Of a DNA stretch of 64,000 nucleotides, positions 35,272 through 46,538 are shown in pieces. The stretch is taken from NCBI GenBank assembly GCA_964016985.1, contig OZ024835.1, positions 67,782,812-67,846,811 of the forward strand, written 5' to 3'. The notes beneath the pieces were generated by a model. That model saw nothing but the letters and a program-made list of their open reading frames with translations, was not told the DNA's origin and did not search any database. Made by a program: the position numbers and the translations under genes. Origin of the DNA: Anodontia alba (taxonomy: Eukaryota; Mollusca; Bivalvia; Lucinida; Lucinidae). The first letter of the stretch is position 1. Each line of letters opens with the position of its first letter.

Positions 35272-35800
35272 TAGTGATCAGGTCAAATGTTCGATCCCCG
35301 TCGGTCTGGCATTTTTCTTTCGTGGAAATCGATCATGAAATTTTTTCCCTCCCTTCCACTGATTCAAGACGGGCAGTTGTCAGTTTCTGGCGAAAGAATG
35401 TGAACAAGTACTGGTTACATTACGAAAACATGCCTATTCAAAATTATAGACAATTTCCCCACCAAAAAAATGAAAATTTTCAGCTATAAAATTATGATAT
35501 TTTTTTACATTTCTGCTCAAAACATAGATTGTGGGTACTCGTTAGAACCGCCTCGACGAGGCGGTTCTAACGAGTTCCCTCAATTTATGTTTTGAGCAGA
35601 AATAAAACAAATATGTATACCCCTGTAAACCCCAGTTTTACTATATAACAGTGGGGTTTAAGGGGGTCAAAATAATATAGGCATGTTTTCTTGATGAACC
35701 GCTAAAAGTTGGTTAAGTTAACTGACCGGATCTACATGAGCTTGATAATATTAACCAGGTCGTTAAACTCCGACCCAACCGACCACCCGAGTACAATCGA
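35272..35800 (+). mobile_element. SINE copy 3, interrupted by a family A MITE
   Basis: The B-box region and body (gatccccgtcggtctggcat, gattcaagacgggcagttgt) stop at actggtta (35417). They resume at aaccgctaaaag (35696) after MITE copy 11. The tail is more diverged than in copies 1 and 2. Confidence 0.75.
35418..35695 (-). mobile_element. Family A MITE, copy 11, inserted in a SINE
   Basis: Complete, cattacgaaaac to gttttcttgatg. Comparison with intact SINE copies shows the target was ggttaaccgct, with at most one base duplicated. Confidence 0.9.
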
Positions 35801-35841
35801 ATCCTTCGAAGATTAGATACAACGTTACACAACGTTACACA

Positions 35842-35970
35842 ACGTTACATGCGGTCATTCTCTCCCTTCCGCTGATTCAAGAAGGGCAGTTGTCAGTTTC
35901 TGTCGAAAGAATGTGCACAATACTGGTTAACCACTTAGAGGACTTAGCCTGCCCAGTAAACGTGTGGTTA

Positions 35971-36001
<31 letters not shown>

Positions 36002-36060
36002 CGCGCTCGACATGGCCCCATTGGGTTGACTGGGCCGTAAAGCCTCAACACAAACAAACA
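35842..36060 (+). mobile_element. SINE copy 4, 5'-truncated
   Basis: Starts inside the body (cggtcattctctcccttccg) and runs to acacaaacaaac. A run of about 27 A (35975-36001) replaces the ctgacc junction. Confidence 0.8.
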
Positions 36061-36116
36061 CAACGTTACATGTCACGTGTAAACATGAATACAGGTAAGA
36101 TAAGGGGGTAAACGCC

Positions 36117-36600
36117 AGTATTGCCACTGATGACCGATTATAATCGATCATTACGAGCGTAGTCACTTTTACCTCTTGTGACTAATGATCGGAAAGCTTT
36201 TTTATAGTCGACTAATCGAAATAACATATTTACTCTTGTTTTATTGTTATAGGCCAGTTATAAAGAAATGAAATTCATAACTGTCTGTTTGGATCATTAT
36301 AGATTTGTGGTCAGTAGAAGTGAAAAAAAAAAAGATAAAATAGCCTTAAAAAGTCAACCCAAAAGTATTGATATTTTTCTTATTTCTTCATGAAAACATA
36401 TGTTGTGGGTACTCATTAGAAGCGCCCTGCGGAGGCATATGGAGAAATAAGAAAACTATTATCTGGATACCCCTCTTATTGATCTGGAGAAATGAATAAG
36501 TATCTGGAAGAGGGCTAAATTAAGAGTGAGTATATTTTCTACAAGTCGATTGTTGATTGATGATCAGTCGGTTTTACACAACCGTTGATCGACTGTGAAA
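36117..36600. mobile_element. Hairpin MITE, family B, copy 2
   Basis: Inverse of 31497-31963: ttgccactgatgaccgatta at the left, catatgttgtgggtactcat in the middle, ctacaagtcgattg at the right. One side of its hairpin is mostly deleted (agcgccctgcggaggcatat). Confidence 0.7.
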
Positions 36601-36955
36601 TTCTGGCCGATTCCCAACCCTGTTTAACGCACAATTCCATTTTATCTGAGACATTGTTAATAAAAGGTTCTGTAAATGGTTAGCCAAAATATAAAAATGA
36701 TATTCGACCTAAAACCTATGAAAACTTATTGATAAAAAAATAAGCTTTGTAGTAGATGAACTGGTGAAGGTGTTTGAGATCACCCGAAAATGATTTAACT
36801 GAAATTTTGGTTTCAGCACTCTCGTTAGATTTGCGATAACCCCTCAGTTATTCCTCAAAGTTGAAATACCGCACAACTAGGATTTATGTACATGTACACG
36901 TATATCGAAGATGATAATATGTGTGTATATATTAGTTATATATATATATATATAA

Positions 36956-37106
36956 CTTAGGAGTCAAATTACATATGCATTCTGTTAAAGGTGGTCGTTC
37001 GATTAATTATTATCCTCAGTTCCGCAAATCTGATATGTCGAAGTACGGATATCTCGAAGTGTTTCATAAAGTTCCTTGGATTTCGAGATAACGAGAGTCG
37101 ATTGTA
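36956..37106. mobile_element. Tigger-like MITE, family E, right-half fragment
   Basis: From cttaggagtcaaattacata to gagataacgagagtcgattg; left half and hairpin absent. Confidence 0.8.
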
Positions 37107-37236
37107 TTTATTTCTGAAGACTGAAAACCTGCAGATGGTCAAAGCTGGCAAACATCTGTGCTTTGCTATTACTTTGCTACGTGGTTTTGACATAGCGTGC
37201 TTAAAACTAAAGACCAAGAGTGTACATTCTTAGGAT

Positions 37237-38040
37237 CTGTCATTGGTGTAAGGGGTAGATTGAAAAATCCGTGCCGATGATATCACGAGGCTTGCCAAGT
37301 GATGCCAGACAGTGATCGCGAAGGGAACATTTTTTGTTTACCCCTCACACCCATGACTGATTCTTTTTCTTGCACACCTTTCATTGCTGGAGATGTTTTA
37401 ATAATGTAGTAACTTCGACTGCTGACGTCCGACATCTTGTGACGACATTGCTGTGGTGTTAAGTGACGTCATTATGTTCAGTGACGTTAACCTTAACGAT
37501 GGCGTACGTGACGTCCATTACAACAAGTGCATATCAAACACGTGAGAATTCTCAATTTTAATCTTACCCTGGGTAGGATAACCTATGTGGGATAAGAATC
37601 TCTATCTCAGGGTTAAATCCAGGATTTCCTTATCTGGTGTGCAAGAATATAAGAATCTATCGTGAGTGTGAGGGCCAGACAGAAAAATCCGTCCAAAATG
37701 TTACTGTCTGGCATCACGAGGCTTGCCGATGCCAAACTGTGATCCCGAGGGACAGGTCTTTTCTATTAGTCCTTCACACCCATAATGGATTCTTTTTCTT
37801 GCATAACTTCCATTTCTGAAGGTGGGTTTTTGATAATGCAGTCACTTCGATTGCAGACGTCCACTATATTGTGATGGCAATACCGTTTAATGACGTCATT
37901 ACGTCCAGTGACGTAGACCTTAACAATGGAGTACCATGACGTCCTATACAAGTGTATATCAAACACGTGAAAATTCTCGATTTTTATCTGTCCACGGGAT
38001 GGAATAGGGTGTGAGATAAGATTTGCTAGCACCGGTGTAA
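37237..38040. repeat. Two direct copies of a unit of about 420 bp with TGACGTCA sites
   Basis: 37237-37640 and 37660-38040 are collinear: acagaaaaatccgtcc, catcacgaggcttgccgatg, tggattctttttcttgcata, gcagtcacttcgattgcaga, gtgacgtcattatgttcagt, catatcaaacacgtga, and ataagaatct. CRE-like TGACGTCA occurs in both. No open frame spans either unit. Confidence 0.78.
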
Positions 38041-38269
38041 TTTGCGGAAACCCTTAACCTATGTGCAAGAATGTTCTGTATATTCTAGCTGGACCTTTTA
38101 TTCAGAGGCGAAATACATTGCTCAACCGCATATCCCCCCGTATTACGGGTCTGGTGGCAAATTTGGTACGGTTCCAGAAAGGGTATCTGAATTTGATTAC
38201 TCCCCAGTTTGCATAGTCTGTTATTCTGTGATCTGCACATTGTATAAAATAGTGCGTGGGTAGTTATAA

Positions 38270-38435
38270 CATGTACTAGTCCAATTTTGAATTTGTCTTT
38301 TGCTCATGCTTTCTTCTTCTTTTTCTTTTTTCTTCGTTTATTTTTTCTTGTCATTGTATGTTTTGTCCTGTGTTTGTATTTTGTATCTCTCCTATCCTGG
38401 AGGAAAATAAAGGAATCTATCTATCAAAATCCGAC
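38270..38435 (+). repeat. Probable LINE 3' end
   Basis: The stretch ends cctggaggaaaataaaggaatctatctatc, a form I know as the 3' end of molluscan LINE copies (short ATCT-type tail). The coding part cannot be recognised upstream. Confidence 0.4.
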
Positions 38436-38999
38436 GATAAATGATATATGAGAAAATTGTCGAAGTTTGTAGATTTATAAATGCCTTATGGGCGCCAGGA
38501 TTCTGAATATCTAATGAAGCCCTATGACGTCATGTCATAAAGCTTAATTAAGCATGCTAAACCTAAATAATTAATAGTTATAACATTGTTTACTTCTATT
38601 ACTATGTATAAAGCTTATTTGCTAAACATAGATTTAGTTAGCTTGAAAACTGAACTGTTTATACTGGCGATAAAAAAAAGAAAGAAAGAAAAAAAGAAAA
38701 AAAATGAATATTATATTCAATAGCCTGAAATAATAAGAACCTCTTAAAATGGCGAATTTTGACAGCAGTTTTAAATCGTTAAATGCCATTGACTGCCTTA
38801 GGTTTTGTCCGATTTTGATCAAATTTGCATCCAAATGCAAGACTTGTCAAGGTATTCAGCTCAGACGCATTGTTCTCCGACCGTGCTTTTCCCATTAACA
38901 AACAAACTAAACATTTAACAAGATTTGTGATGAAAGGATAAATCGACGGACGAACATTCCCTAGTGCGTGGGTAGGATGGCGGAGAGGATACATAATTG

Positions 39000-39430
39000 T
39001 AACAAATAGTTATCGCCCTTGTGCGATGTTAATAGATAGAGGATATTCAAATGTTTGGAGTGAATATGACTTTTATTTCATCGAGTGAAGTGAAAAAAAT
39101 GTATATTTCATTAGTGCCGAAGGCACGAATGAAATATACATTTTTTCACTTCACGAGATGAAATAAAAGTCATATTCACGACAAACATTTGAATTTTCTT
39201 TTTATTATATACATCACTTTCGATAGAAGAGATGCAAATCTTGCATTTGCAAGGGAAAGTCTGACACGCAGTTTTGTCCCTTGGCGCCATGACGTTCATG
39301 TTTTGTTTTGTTTGGTGACGTTAGATATGACGTCAGAAACGCGCATTGGAGTGTAAAAATAAAATTTACTCTTTTTCAGTGAATACCATAAAAATTTTCA
39401 TCTCGTGTAATGAAAACATTAATGTAAATA
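39000..39430 (-). repeat. Foldback family G, copy 2
   Basis: 39061-39178 is a hairpin with arms of about 57 nt (tgaatatgacttttatttca / tgaaataaaagtcatattca) and the loop gtgccgaaggcac. Outer flanks attcaaatgttt / aaacatttgaat extend it. The segment 39200-39430 is the inverse of the tail at 13320-13450. Confidence 0.75.
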
Positions 39431-39464
39431 AGAAAAAAGTAGATCCAGATCTTATATTTTTCAA

Positions 39465-39550
39465 TGCTCAGAGGAGTGAAAATATAAGTTTTATATTTTC
39501 ACTAGTGAAAATATAAAACTTATATTTCACTAGTGAAAATATGCATTTTA
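39465..39550. repeat. Alternating palindromes on TTCACTAGTGAA
   Basis: ttttcactagtgaaaatata occurs twice and its parts are self-complementary, so the stretch can fold in more than one way. Confidence 0.7.
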
Positions 39551-39649
39551 TTTCATTAATAATTCTCTATATTTCATTTCTTTGTATATAATAGAAAGAT
39601 TTGTTCACTCGAGGTAGATAATGCTACTCAAGGGTTCATTTTGTATGTC

Positions 39650-39890
39650 AGTTATTACAGCTCGGGGGGGGGGGAGGGGGGAGGGGACGGGTGCGAGGGG
39701 ATTCAGAGGTGGGTAGGTGTGGATTCGATCGAAACCCCCCCCCACACACACACACACACACCCAAACGAGAGCTGAAATAACTGTCAGTTATTTCAGCTC
39801 TCGTTTGGGTGTGTGTGTGGGGGGGGGGCGAGGGTGCGGGGGGATTCAGAGGTTGGTAGGTATGGATTCGGTCGAAACCCTAGAGGACTT
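39650..39890. repeat. G-rich direct repeat with a central hairpin
   Basis: The unit ggggattcagaggtgggtag / ggattcgatcgaaaccc occurs twice (39690-39737 and 39840-39880). Between them cacccaaacgagagctgaaa pairs with its inverse. The plus strand has long G runs (39664-39688 and 39818-39830). Confidence 0.85.
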
Positions 39891-40020
39891 CTTAAGGAGA
39901 AATAATTGGAAATGATTCTGGAATATTTTTTATTCTCACCAAGACCGTATAAGGAGCGTTTGTTTTAAATATATACTGAGAAAATTATTTCAGAATCATC
40001 TGCAAATACTTAGGCGACTA

Positions 40021-40159
40021 GGGGTAACTGCATTCAAATTTGTCATTTTGGGAGGTAAATCGGCGGTTTTACGGTCGGAAATTTCGTTTTACGCGTTAGC
40101 GGAGCCGTAAAACCGCCGATTTACCTCCTCAAGTGACAAATTTGAATGCAGTATCCCCA
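40021..40159. repeat. Long near-perfect hairpin
   Basis: Arms ggggtaactgcattcaaatt... and ...aatttgaatgcagtatcccc pair over about 55 bp, including ggaggtaaatcggcggtttt, around a 30-nt loop. The pairing is close enough to suggest recent origin or selection. Confidence 0.88.
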
Positions 40160-40329
40160 TTCTAATGAATTTATTCATTTTTCTGTTAACAAATGTACTA
40201 TTTGCACAAAGCGACAAGTGCTGTGAGCTGCGTAAAACCAAATGCCAGCCAGTGAGAAGCAACTTTACGTGATGACGTCGGATTTCCGACGGTATATCGC
40301 AGAATTTATGACGTTATCCAATCAGTTTG

Positions 40330-41760
40330 CGTTGTATACGCAACTGCATTAGAATTCTCCTTAACAAGTTGGCTGTCCACCCAGAGTACGTTTCCAAATG
40401 TTTCTGTAAATTAATACTGAAAGCAAATGCCAGACTAAAAGTAGTACATAAGTATTTTTTTCTCTCTGGTATGTATTCGTAGGTGTGCCTGTAAGTTAGA
40501 TCATTGTATAAAAACCATACTACAATAATCGCATTTGAAAGGTTTTTCTCCGGTATATGTTTTAAATGTCTCCGTAAACTGCTACTTCCTGCAAATGTCT
40601 GATCAAAAAGTAACATTTTCAAGGCCTTTCTCTGATATGTATTCGCAGATGCTGCAGAAAAGTACAAAGGGGTACGTAAGGGTTCTCTCCAGTATGTATT
40701 CTAGTGTTTCACATTTGTAGGGATTTTCTCCAGTATGTAATCTCATGTGATTCTTAAATTCGTAACTCTGTTTGTAGATGCCACAAGACTCACATTTGCA
40801 AAGCCTTCCTCCGCGATGTGTTCGCAGATGTTGCGGTAAAGTGGAACTGTATGTAAAAGCCTTTAAACAAATCTTACATACACTGGGTTTCTCTCAAGTG
40901 TGATTTCTTGTGTGCATCCGTAAACTGCGATTGCGTGAAAAAAAATAACATTTGTCTGTCTTTTCGCTATTATGTACTTTCACGGGACTCTTAACCCTTA
41001 AAGCACCAAGAAAAAATGCATCTGAAAATGTCATCTGTTTATGTCATCTGCTGAATATTCTTGCAAACTTTTCAAACCTATTTTTGCATACAGGCAAACA
41101 GTGTGGACCCAGATCAGACTAAAGGAGCAGTCTGAGCTGGGTCCACACTGTTTGCAAAAATGACTTTTAAATTCACAAGCAGATGACAAAGCAGACGACA
41201 ATAGTTGTGATTGGCAGTTTTTCCGATTACAAGTTAAACATTATATGACATCATTCCCATATGTATGATCACATGGTTCTGCAACTGACCAATAACTGTA
41301 AACGCCTGACCGCGAGTATGGCATTTATAGGGTTGCTCCCCGGTATGTATTTCGTGATGACGCAGTAGTACTACTGTTTGTATAATCCTGATCGCAAGTT
41401 TTAAATTTATAGGCATTTCTCAGTATGAATCTTTTGATGTCTCCGTGAATACCTACTGCGCATGAAAATCTGGTCGCAAGTGTCATGTTTATTGGGTTTT
41501 CTTCAGTGTGTTCTTTACATTTCACTGTAAATTGCTACAGCACGTGAAAGTCAGATCGCAAGTATTACATTATAGGGATTTCACCAGTATGCATTTTACA
41601 TGTCACTGTAAATTGCTGTTGCGCGTCAAAGTCTTGGTCGCAAGTACCGAATTTATAGGTTTTTCTCCAGTAAGTATATTTAAATGTCCCTGTAAATTGA
41701 TACAGCATATGAAAGTATTGTCGCACAGTAGATAAGACAACTCAGGATCTGATACAAACA
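40330..41760 (-). pseudogene. Decayed C2H2 zinc-finger array
   Basis: Read on the minus strand this stretch holds a ladder of degenerate C2H2 fingers. Linker-like segments include ILTGEKP near 41670, MHTGEIP near 41590, HTEENP near 41510, IHTGEQPYKC near 41340 and LHTGENPYKC near 40730, among others, each about 84 bp (28 codons) apart. They alternate with finger cores such as CDNTF....NLQGH and CDQD. Many fingers have lost a zinc-binding Cys or His, several stop codons and frameshifts separate them, and a MITE of about 230 bp (40991-41222) sits in the middle. The source was probably a multi-finger transcription-factor gene or a retrocopy. No intact frame longer than three or four fingers remains, so no DNA-binding protein is expected. 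Confidence 0.82.
40991..41222 (-). mobile_element. MITE, family H, copy 1, inside the zinc-finger pseudogene
   Basis: Starts TTAACCCTTAAAGCACC and holds a hairpin tttgcatacaggcaaacagtg...cactgtttgcaaaaatga. It is the inverse of 59425-59659. Confidence 0.8.
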
Positions 41761-41904
41761 GATATCCACAAACAAAAGACAAACAGATGGCACTGTTTCC
41801 CAAACAGTTGGCAATTCTGTTACCCAAACATAATTGAATATATCTTAGACTTACATAATTGTTAAAGAAAACCATTAAAAAGTGAAACACTTCATTTTAC
41901 GGGA

Positions 41905-42185
41905 TCCTAAACCTCGCAAGGCATTTCATAGAGTGTGGCATAAGGTCTGATATATTTATTTCAGAAAGTTGGCTCTATTGGAATTCTGTTAACTGATTCA
42001 TTGACTACTTTGAAGACAGACGACAATAAAGAGATGTGTTACTGGGAGCCACTTCCATGTATACTTTAGTTAAAGCAGGTGTCCCTCAAGGTTAAATACT
42101 TTGAACACTACTACTACAAGTTTACAGAACTGATTGTATGGAAAGTGGAAATTCTATCATTAACGTTTGTGAAAGGAATAAACAT
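41905..42185 (+). pseudogene. Decayed LINE reverse-transcriptase fragment
   Basis: Across three frames with stops one reads KAFHRVWHK, then IDYFEDRRQ, then VKAGVPQG followed by IL.TLLL. These are the RT blocks around the palm of jockey/CR1-like LINEs (DxSKAFD..WH; YL.DR.Q; aGVPQGs.LGPLLF). Only about 90 codons survive. The catalytic [FY]ADD block is not visible. It lies immediately downstream of the zinc-finger pseudogene and on the opposite strand. Confidence 0.72.
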
Positions 42186-42680
42186 TTAAAAAGGGGAATA
42201 ACTCAAGGCAAATACAATGACCACAAAATTAATATCTCAATTTTGTAATATTAATTGGTTTAAATCAGTGTTTGATAGAAATTATAAGAGATCTTTGTTA
42301 TCATATTGAAACATTCTTTCACAATTTAAAATAATGTATATTGCCATTTACAAGCGCATGAAACTAGACCGGAAGTAGCGGTCCTTCTACATTGAGTCTG
42401 ACTAAATGCGCGTAACGAACAAAAATGTTACGAATGGGAAAAGGGTCTATTGTGTTGTAAAATATTCCAACGTCCTTTCAATTAACTGCTAATCCGGTAT
42501 CAATTCAAAATACTGGATGATGTATATTACAATGTAACCTGATGCAATGTCCAATTCAGTGCATTTCACTGGCCAAAAACATAAATAAGACCTTAAACTG
42601 GAACAAATACTTATCAAACTTAGTCATATCAAACAGTGCACGTTTCTATGTCCAACTTAAGAGTTTGACCTTATACTGTA
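42186..42680. other. Gene-free stretch
   Basis: No exon or repeat family recognised between the LINE RT remnant and the 'caaacatgg' fragment. Confidence 0.35.
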
Positions 42681-42682
42681 AT

Positions 42683-42775
42683 ATAGGGATCAAACATGGT
42701 TTTTCATGCATTAACATTCGCCAGGTCCCGTGGGAGGTGTTGAAAACCGAGGCCGAAGGGTCACTGGTGAGAAGG
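42683..42775. repeat. Dispersed hairpin repeat 'caaacatgg', fragment
   Basis: tagggatcaaacatggtttt through gttgaaaaccgaggccgaag; the rest is lost. Confidence 0.75.
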
Positions 42776-42983
42776 GGGTCACTGGTGAGATATACAAAAA
42801 CTCAGACGTATATCTTTCCGATTTTAGGGTTATTTTATTTTTATTTATTTTTATTTATTTATTTGCAAGATATAGGAATTGTGAACCCGACACCGTGATG
42901 TTTTATAGATGAGGTAGAGGACAGCTATGCAGACCGAACACATATTTGTAATTGGGAACTGTATCGAAATAAAACTTTTTAAG

Positions 42984-43035
42984 CCCCCACCCCCTCCTCC
43001 CAAACAACCAACCATCTCCCCCTCCCCCATCCCAG
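42984..43035. repeat. C-rich tract
   Basis: Clusters of C (ccccacccccctcctccc, tctccccctcccccatccc) give G-runs on the minus strand able to form a quadruplex. Confidence 0.7.
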
Positions 43036-43641
43036 TAGTTTTCCTACTGACCATACCATGGCGGTTCGTCTGTTGCATGCTTCTTTGTTCGTGCGTCCGT
43101 GATTTCGTACATATATTTGGTCATTATTTGTTTTCTCGTCGCTCTCTCTCTTTTGATGCTTCGTATCAGAATTTTTTAACTGAATTTTTTCATTTTTTGG
43201 TGGTATAATTTTCAGTATATTAGAAAAGGATTGTTTCTGTAATGGACGTCTGTTGTGTGATTTTCTACATTTTCCTCATCTTTCCTTCCTTTGGTGCCTC
43301 GGGAGGGCTGTGCTTGGTGATTGTGGCACTGCCTGGGTATCTTCACTTATTTTTCAACACTATAGCATTTTTCTCTCAACAGCAGAACTTTTGATGTTTA
43401 CTTATAGCTGCACATAGCTCATGAAACAGTACTCATTAAAACCGCCTCTTCGAGGAACTTCTTATACCCACAACATATACATTTATGTAAAGACATAAAA
43501 CTATTTATTTCGCTACCCTTCTGTCCTATAGCTCTGAGACTTAAAAAATAAGAAACAAAAGCATTCTCAAGCAGTAATTTTATTTATACTTTCATGTCTA
43601 TATGATAGAAAATATTTAAAAAAAAAAAACACCTCTAATTA

Positions 43642-43985
43642 CAGTCAAACCTCAATGGCTCGAACATATTTGGGACCATGGAAATTCGTTCGAGACATGG
43701 GTAGCTCCAGCCAATGAGGGTTAATCATGGCACCAGTTCAGAAAGCAAATAGCGATAATTTAGGGAAATCTTTTCGATTTTCAACACAATGATTGTATGT
43801 TGAGTGTACTCATTAGAATTGTCTCGATGAGGCGATTCTAATGAGTACAGACAACTTACAATTCTATGATAAAATAAATATTTGTTTTCTTGAGCTATTG
43901 GAAGGATTATGTAGGGACTGAAAAAAGAGTTCGAATCATCCACGGTAAACGAGCCATCCGTGTTCGAGCCATTGAGGTTATACTG
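43642..43985. mobile_element. Tigger-like MITE, family C, copy 2
   Basis: Starts CAGTCAAACCTCAATGGCTC, ends GCCATTGAGGTTATACTG; TA on both sides. Core-type hairpin at 43793-43862. Confidence 0.85.
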
Positions 43986-44088
43986 TAATAAACTTCAGGC
44001 ATTTTAAATATAAATATTAGCTAATTAGATTAAAAAGGGAATTTTAGCTACAGTTTGCAATTTCAGATACTTCAAAAGTGTTTACTGA

Positions 44089-44099
44089 GATAGATAGAT

Positions 44100-44163
<64 letters not shown>

Positions 44164-44171
44164 GGATGGAT

Positions 44172-44206
<35 letters not shown>

Positions 44207-44220
44207 TAGATAGATAGATT
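44089..44220. repeat. (GATA)n/(GGAT)n/(GA)n compound microsatellite
   Basis: About 18 GATA units, then GGAT, then 12 GA, then GATA again. Confidence 0.97.
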
Positions 44221-44710
44221 TAACAACACAATTATTCAGGCGTGACAACATAACATTATGATAAATAAATAAAAATAATCTAGTTTTTCAATGCGCAATA
44301 AGAAGCTTAGTTCTAAATCAAACAAATGAAACACATATAGCTTTACATCATGTGAAAGTAATTCTTCTATGTATATGTAAACAAAACAAGGAAAAAAAAC
44401 ATATCGGCGCAGTTTGAGGAGGTTTTTTGTTCCGCGTATGATAACTTAACCCATTTATGCCTAGCGTTCCATAAAAGGGACACTAGTAAACAATGTAGAC
44501 CCGGATGTGACGCCGCAGAACGCGATGTCTGATCTGGGCCTTCATGGTATGAATAAAATATTTGAATTTCTTTAAAACATGATAATAATTAAAACTACCC
44601 CGGCACCCATTATATTGGAAACAGTCTAAACAATCCATTCGGCATGAATGGGTCAATTATCCTGAAAGTTCGAACTCCATACATCTCAGCTGGAATGTGT
44701 CTAAACATGT

Positions 44711-44981
44711 AATCACGAAAGCATGCCAATATAATTTTGACTTCCACTTTTATATAGTAAAACTTGGGTTTACAGGGGTATACTTTTCTTCTTATTTCTG
44801 CTGAAAAACATAGATTGTGGGTACGCGTTAGAACAGTCTTCCCGAGGCGGTTCTAAGGAGAACCCATAATCTATGTTTCGAGCGGAAATATGAAGAATAT
44901 CTGAATTTTTTTATCTGATTTTGTTCGTCTGTTTTTTTGTTGTTTTTTTTTTTTTTGGTTTTTTTTTTTTTTTTTTTTTTT

Positions 44982-45013
<32 letters not shown>

Positions 45014-45092
45014 TTATTTTTTTTTTTTTTTTTTTTTTTATTTTTTGGCGGTAAAATTTTCAGTATATTTAAATAGGCATGTTTTCGTTATG
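44711..45092 (+). mobile_element. Family A MITE, copy 12, with a poly-T expansion
   Basis: Ends aatcacgaaagc and gttttcgttatg. The right arm carries a T-rich expansion of about 110 nt (44935-45044). The hairpin is imperfect. Confidence 0.85.
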
Positions 45093-45473
45093 TGACCAGC
45101 AAACCATGTATAACCTGATCTGGATCAGAATCTACACGTTAATAGATCAAATCTTAACTTACTTGAAAACAGAAAACATATCAAGCGATATTTCATATTC
45201 ATCTAGGGAATATGAACTTACAAAACGCTCTTCTCTGTCATGACTGTATTAACAAATAAAATTTCTTTTACACTGATGACCCATTGTCCAAATTAAAATA
45301 CACAGAAAGTTATTAATTTTATGGCCCCTATCAGCAATATCACTAATCAGGTCTAATAGATTGACTTTTGTCTTAAATGACAAACAAAAAAAAAGCTACA
45401 CGTTTTGCTTGTATTTGTCTGTCTTTACACTACGTAGGGTAAATATTGTTTACTTGAACAAAAGCACTGGTCT

Positions 45474-45668
45474 AAGGAGCAATTTCTCCTCTTTTCCACA
45501 ATATTTTCAATATATCTCTAACTTCAAGAATCCAGTTAAATATATATTTGTTAAATGTGGTAAATCGAATCATTTTTCTTCAATTCTGCAAATCTGATAT
45601 GTCGAGGTACGGATATCTCCAAGTATTTCAGAGAGTCCCTTGGAGTTCGAGATAACGAGAGTCGACTG
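45474..45668. mobile_element. Tigger-like MITE, family E, right-half fragment
   Basis: Begins in the middle of the hairpin (aaggagcaatttctcctctt) and ends at gagataacgagagtcgactg before TA. Confidence 0.85.
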
Positions 45669-45939
45669 TATGTTTTACCCATCACTTACAGTAGGGGTGT
45701 CTCTAATTAAGCCTTTTATGAAAGACCAATGCTTTAGTTAAAATTTACCGTCATATTGTTGTGTTTTTGTGGCTTGTGTAAAGTACATAAGTAAACCCAA
45801 AAACTGATACAATCAGATCCTCATCAAATTTTCAACATCAAAGGGAAAGACAAATTACAGCTATAAAAAGAACAGACAGTAAGCAGAATTGGCAACCATT
45901 TCCCAAAAAGGTGGTAACTGTGTAACCTGGACTTACTGT

Positions 45940-46375
45940 ACCCATCGGGCCCATTGAGCTATCTTCGAAAATGTTTACGCAAGAGGGCGTAAGCAGTGTT
46001 CAAACTTCATTACTGCTTATTAGGAGTCTCAATAAAACAGACACTCACATTTTCTAATCTGTTGTGTGTTCTTTGTTTCCAAAGGCAATCGTTTTGACGT
46101 TTATTTTACTACACTGCAGCTGGTGTGGCGGCCGTAGAACATCTCCTCATACTTCACCATAGCGCAGATTATATTTCATTGCCTTTTGGATCACTGGGCC
46201 CATTGTGGTATATTTGAAAATGGAGCTCTGCTCATGTATACGCTAAAGGGAGTAAGCAGTGTTCAAACTTTAGTACTGCTTATAAAGAGTCTCAGTAAAA
46301 CCGAGACCCCCATTTTCTAATCTGTAATGTATTTTTTGTAACCAAAGGCAATCTTTTTGACGGTTATTGGCAAGC
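45940..46375 (+). repeat. Two tandem copies of a mariner 5'-end fragment
   Basis: Two units (about 45945-46130 and 46160-46375) share the segment found at 1085-1300 in the mariner pseudogene: an N-cccattg start, a block near tacgctaaagggagtaagc, then a short foldback around gagtctca...tgagactc, and tttgtttccaaaggcaat. No transposase remains. Confidence 0.6.
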
Positions 46376-46538
46376 CTTTCCCAAAAAGGTGGCAACTGTG
46401 TTACCCAGACTTAACTGAAGTCTAGCTTGATTTGTTTGCTCTTGGTATTATTAGTAAACTGTGGTCTGTAATTCTGGCTCTTCACTGACAACTTGAATTT
46501 TTTTGTGTTTTTTTTTTTTTTTTTTTTTGTAACATACA

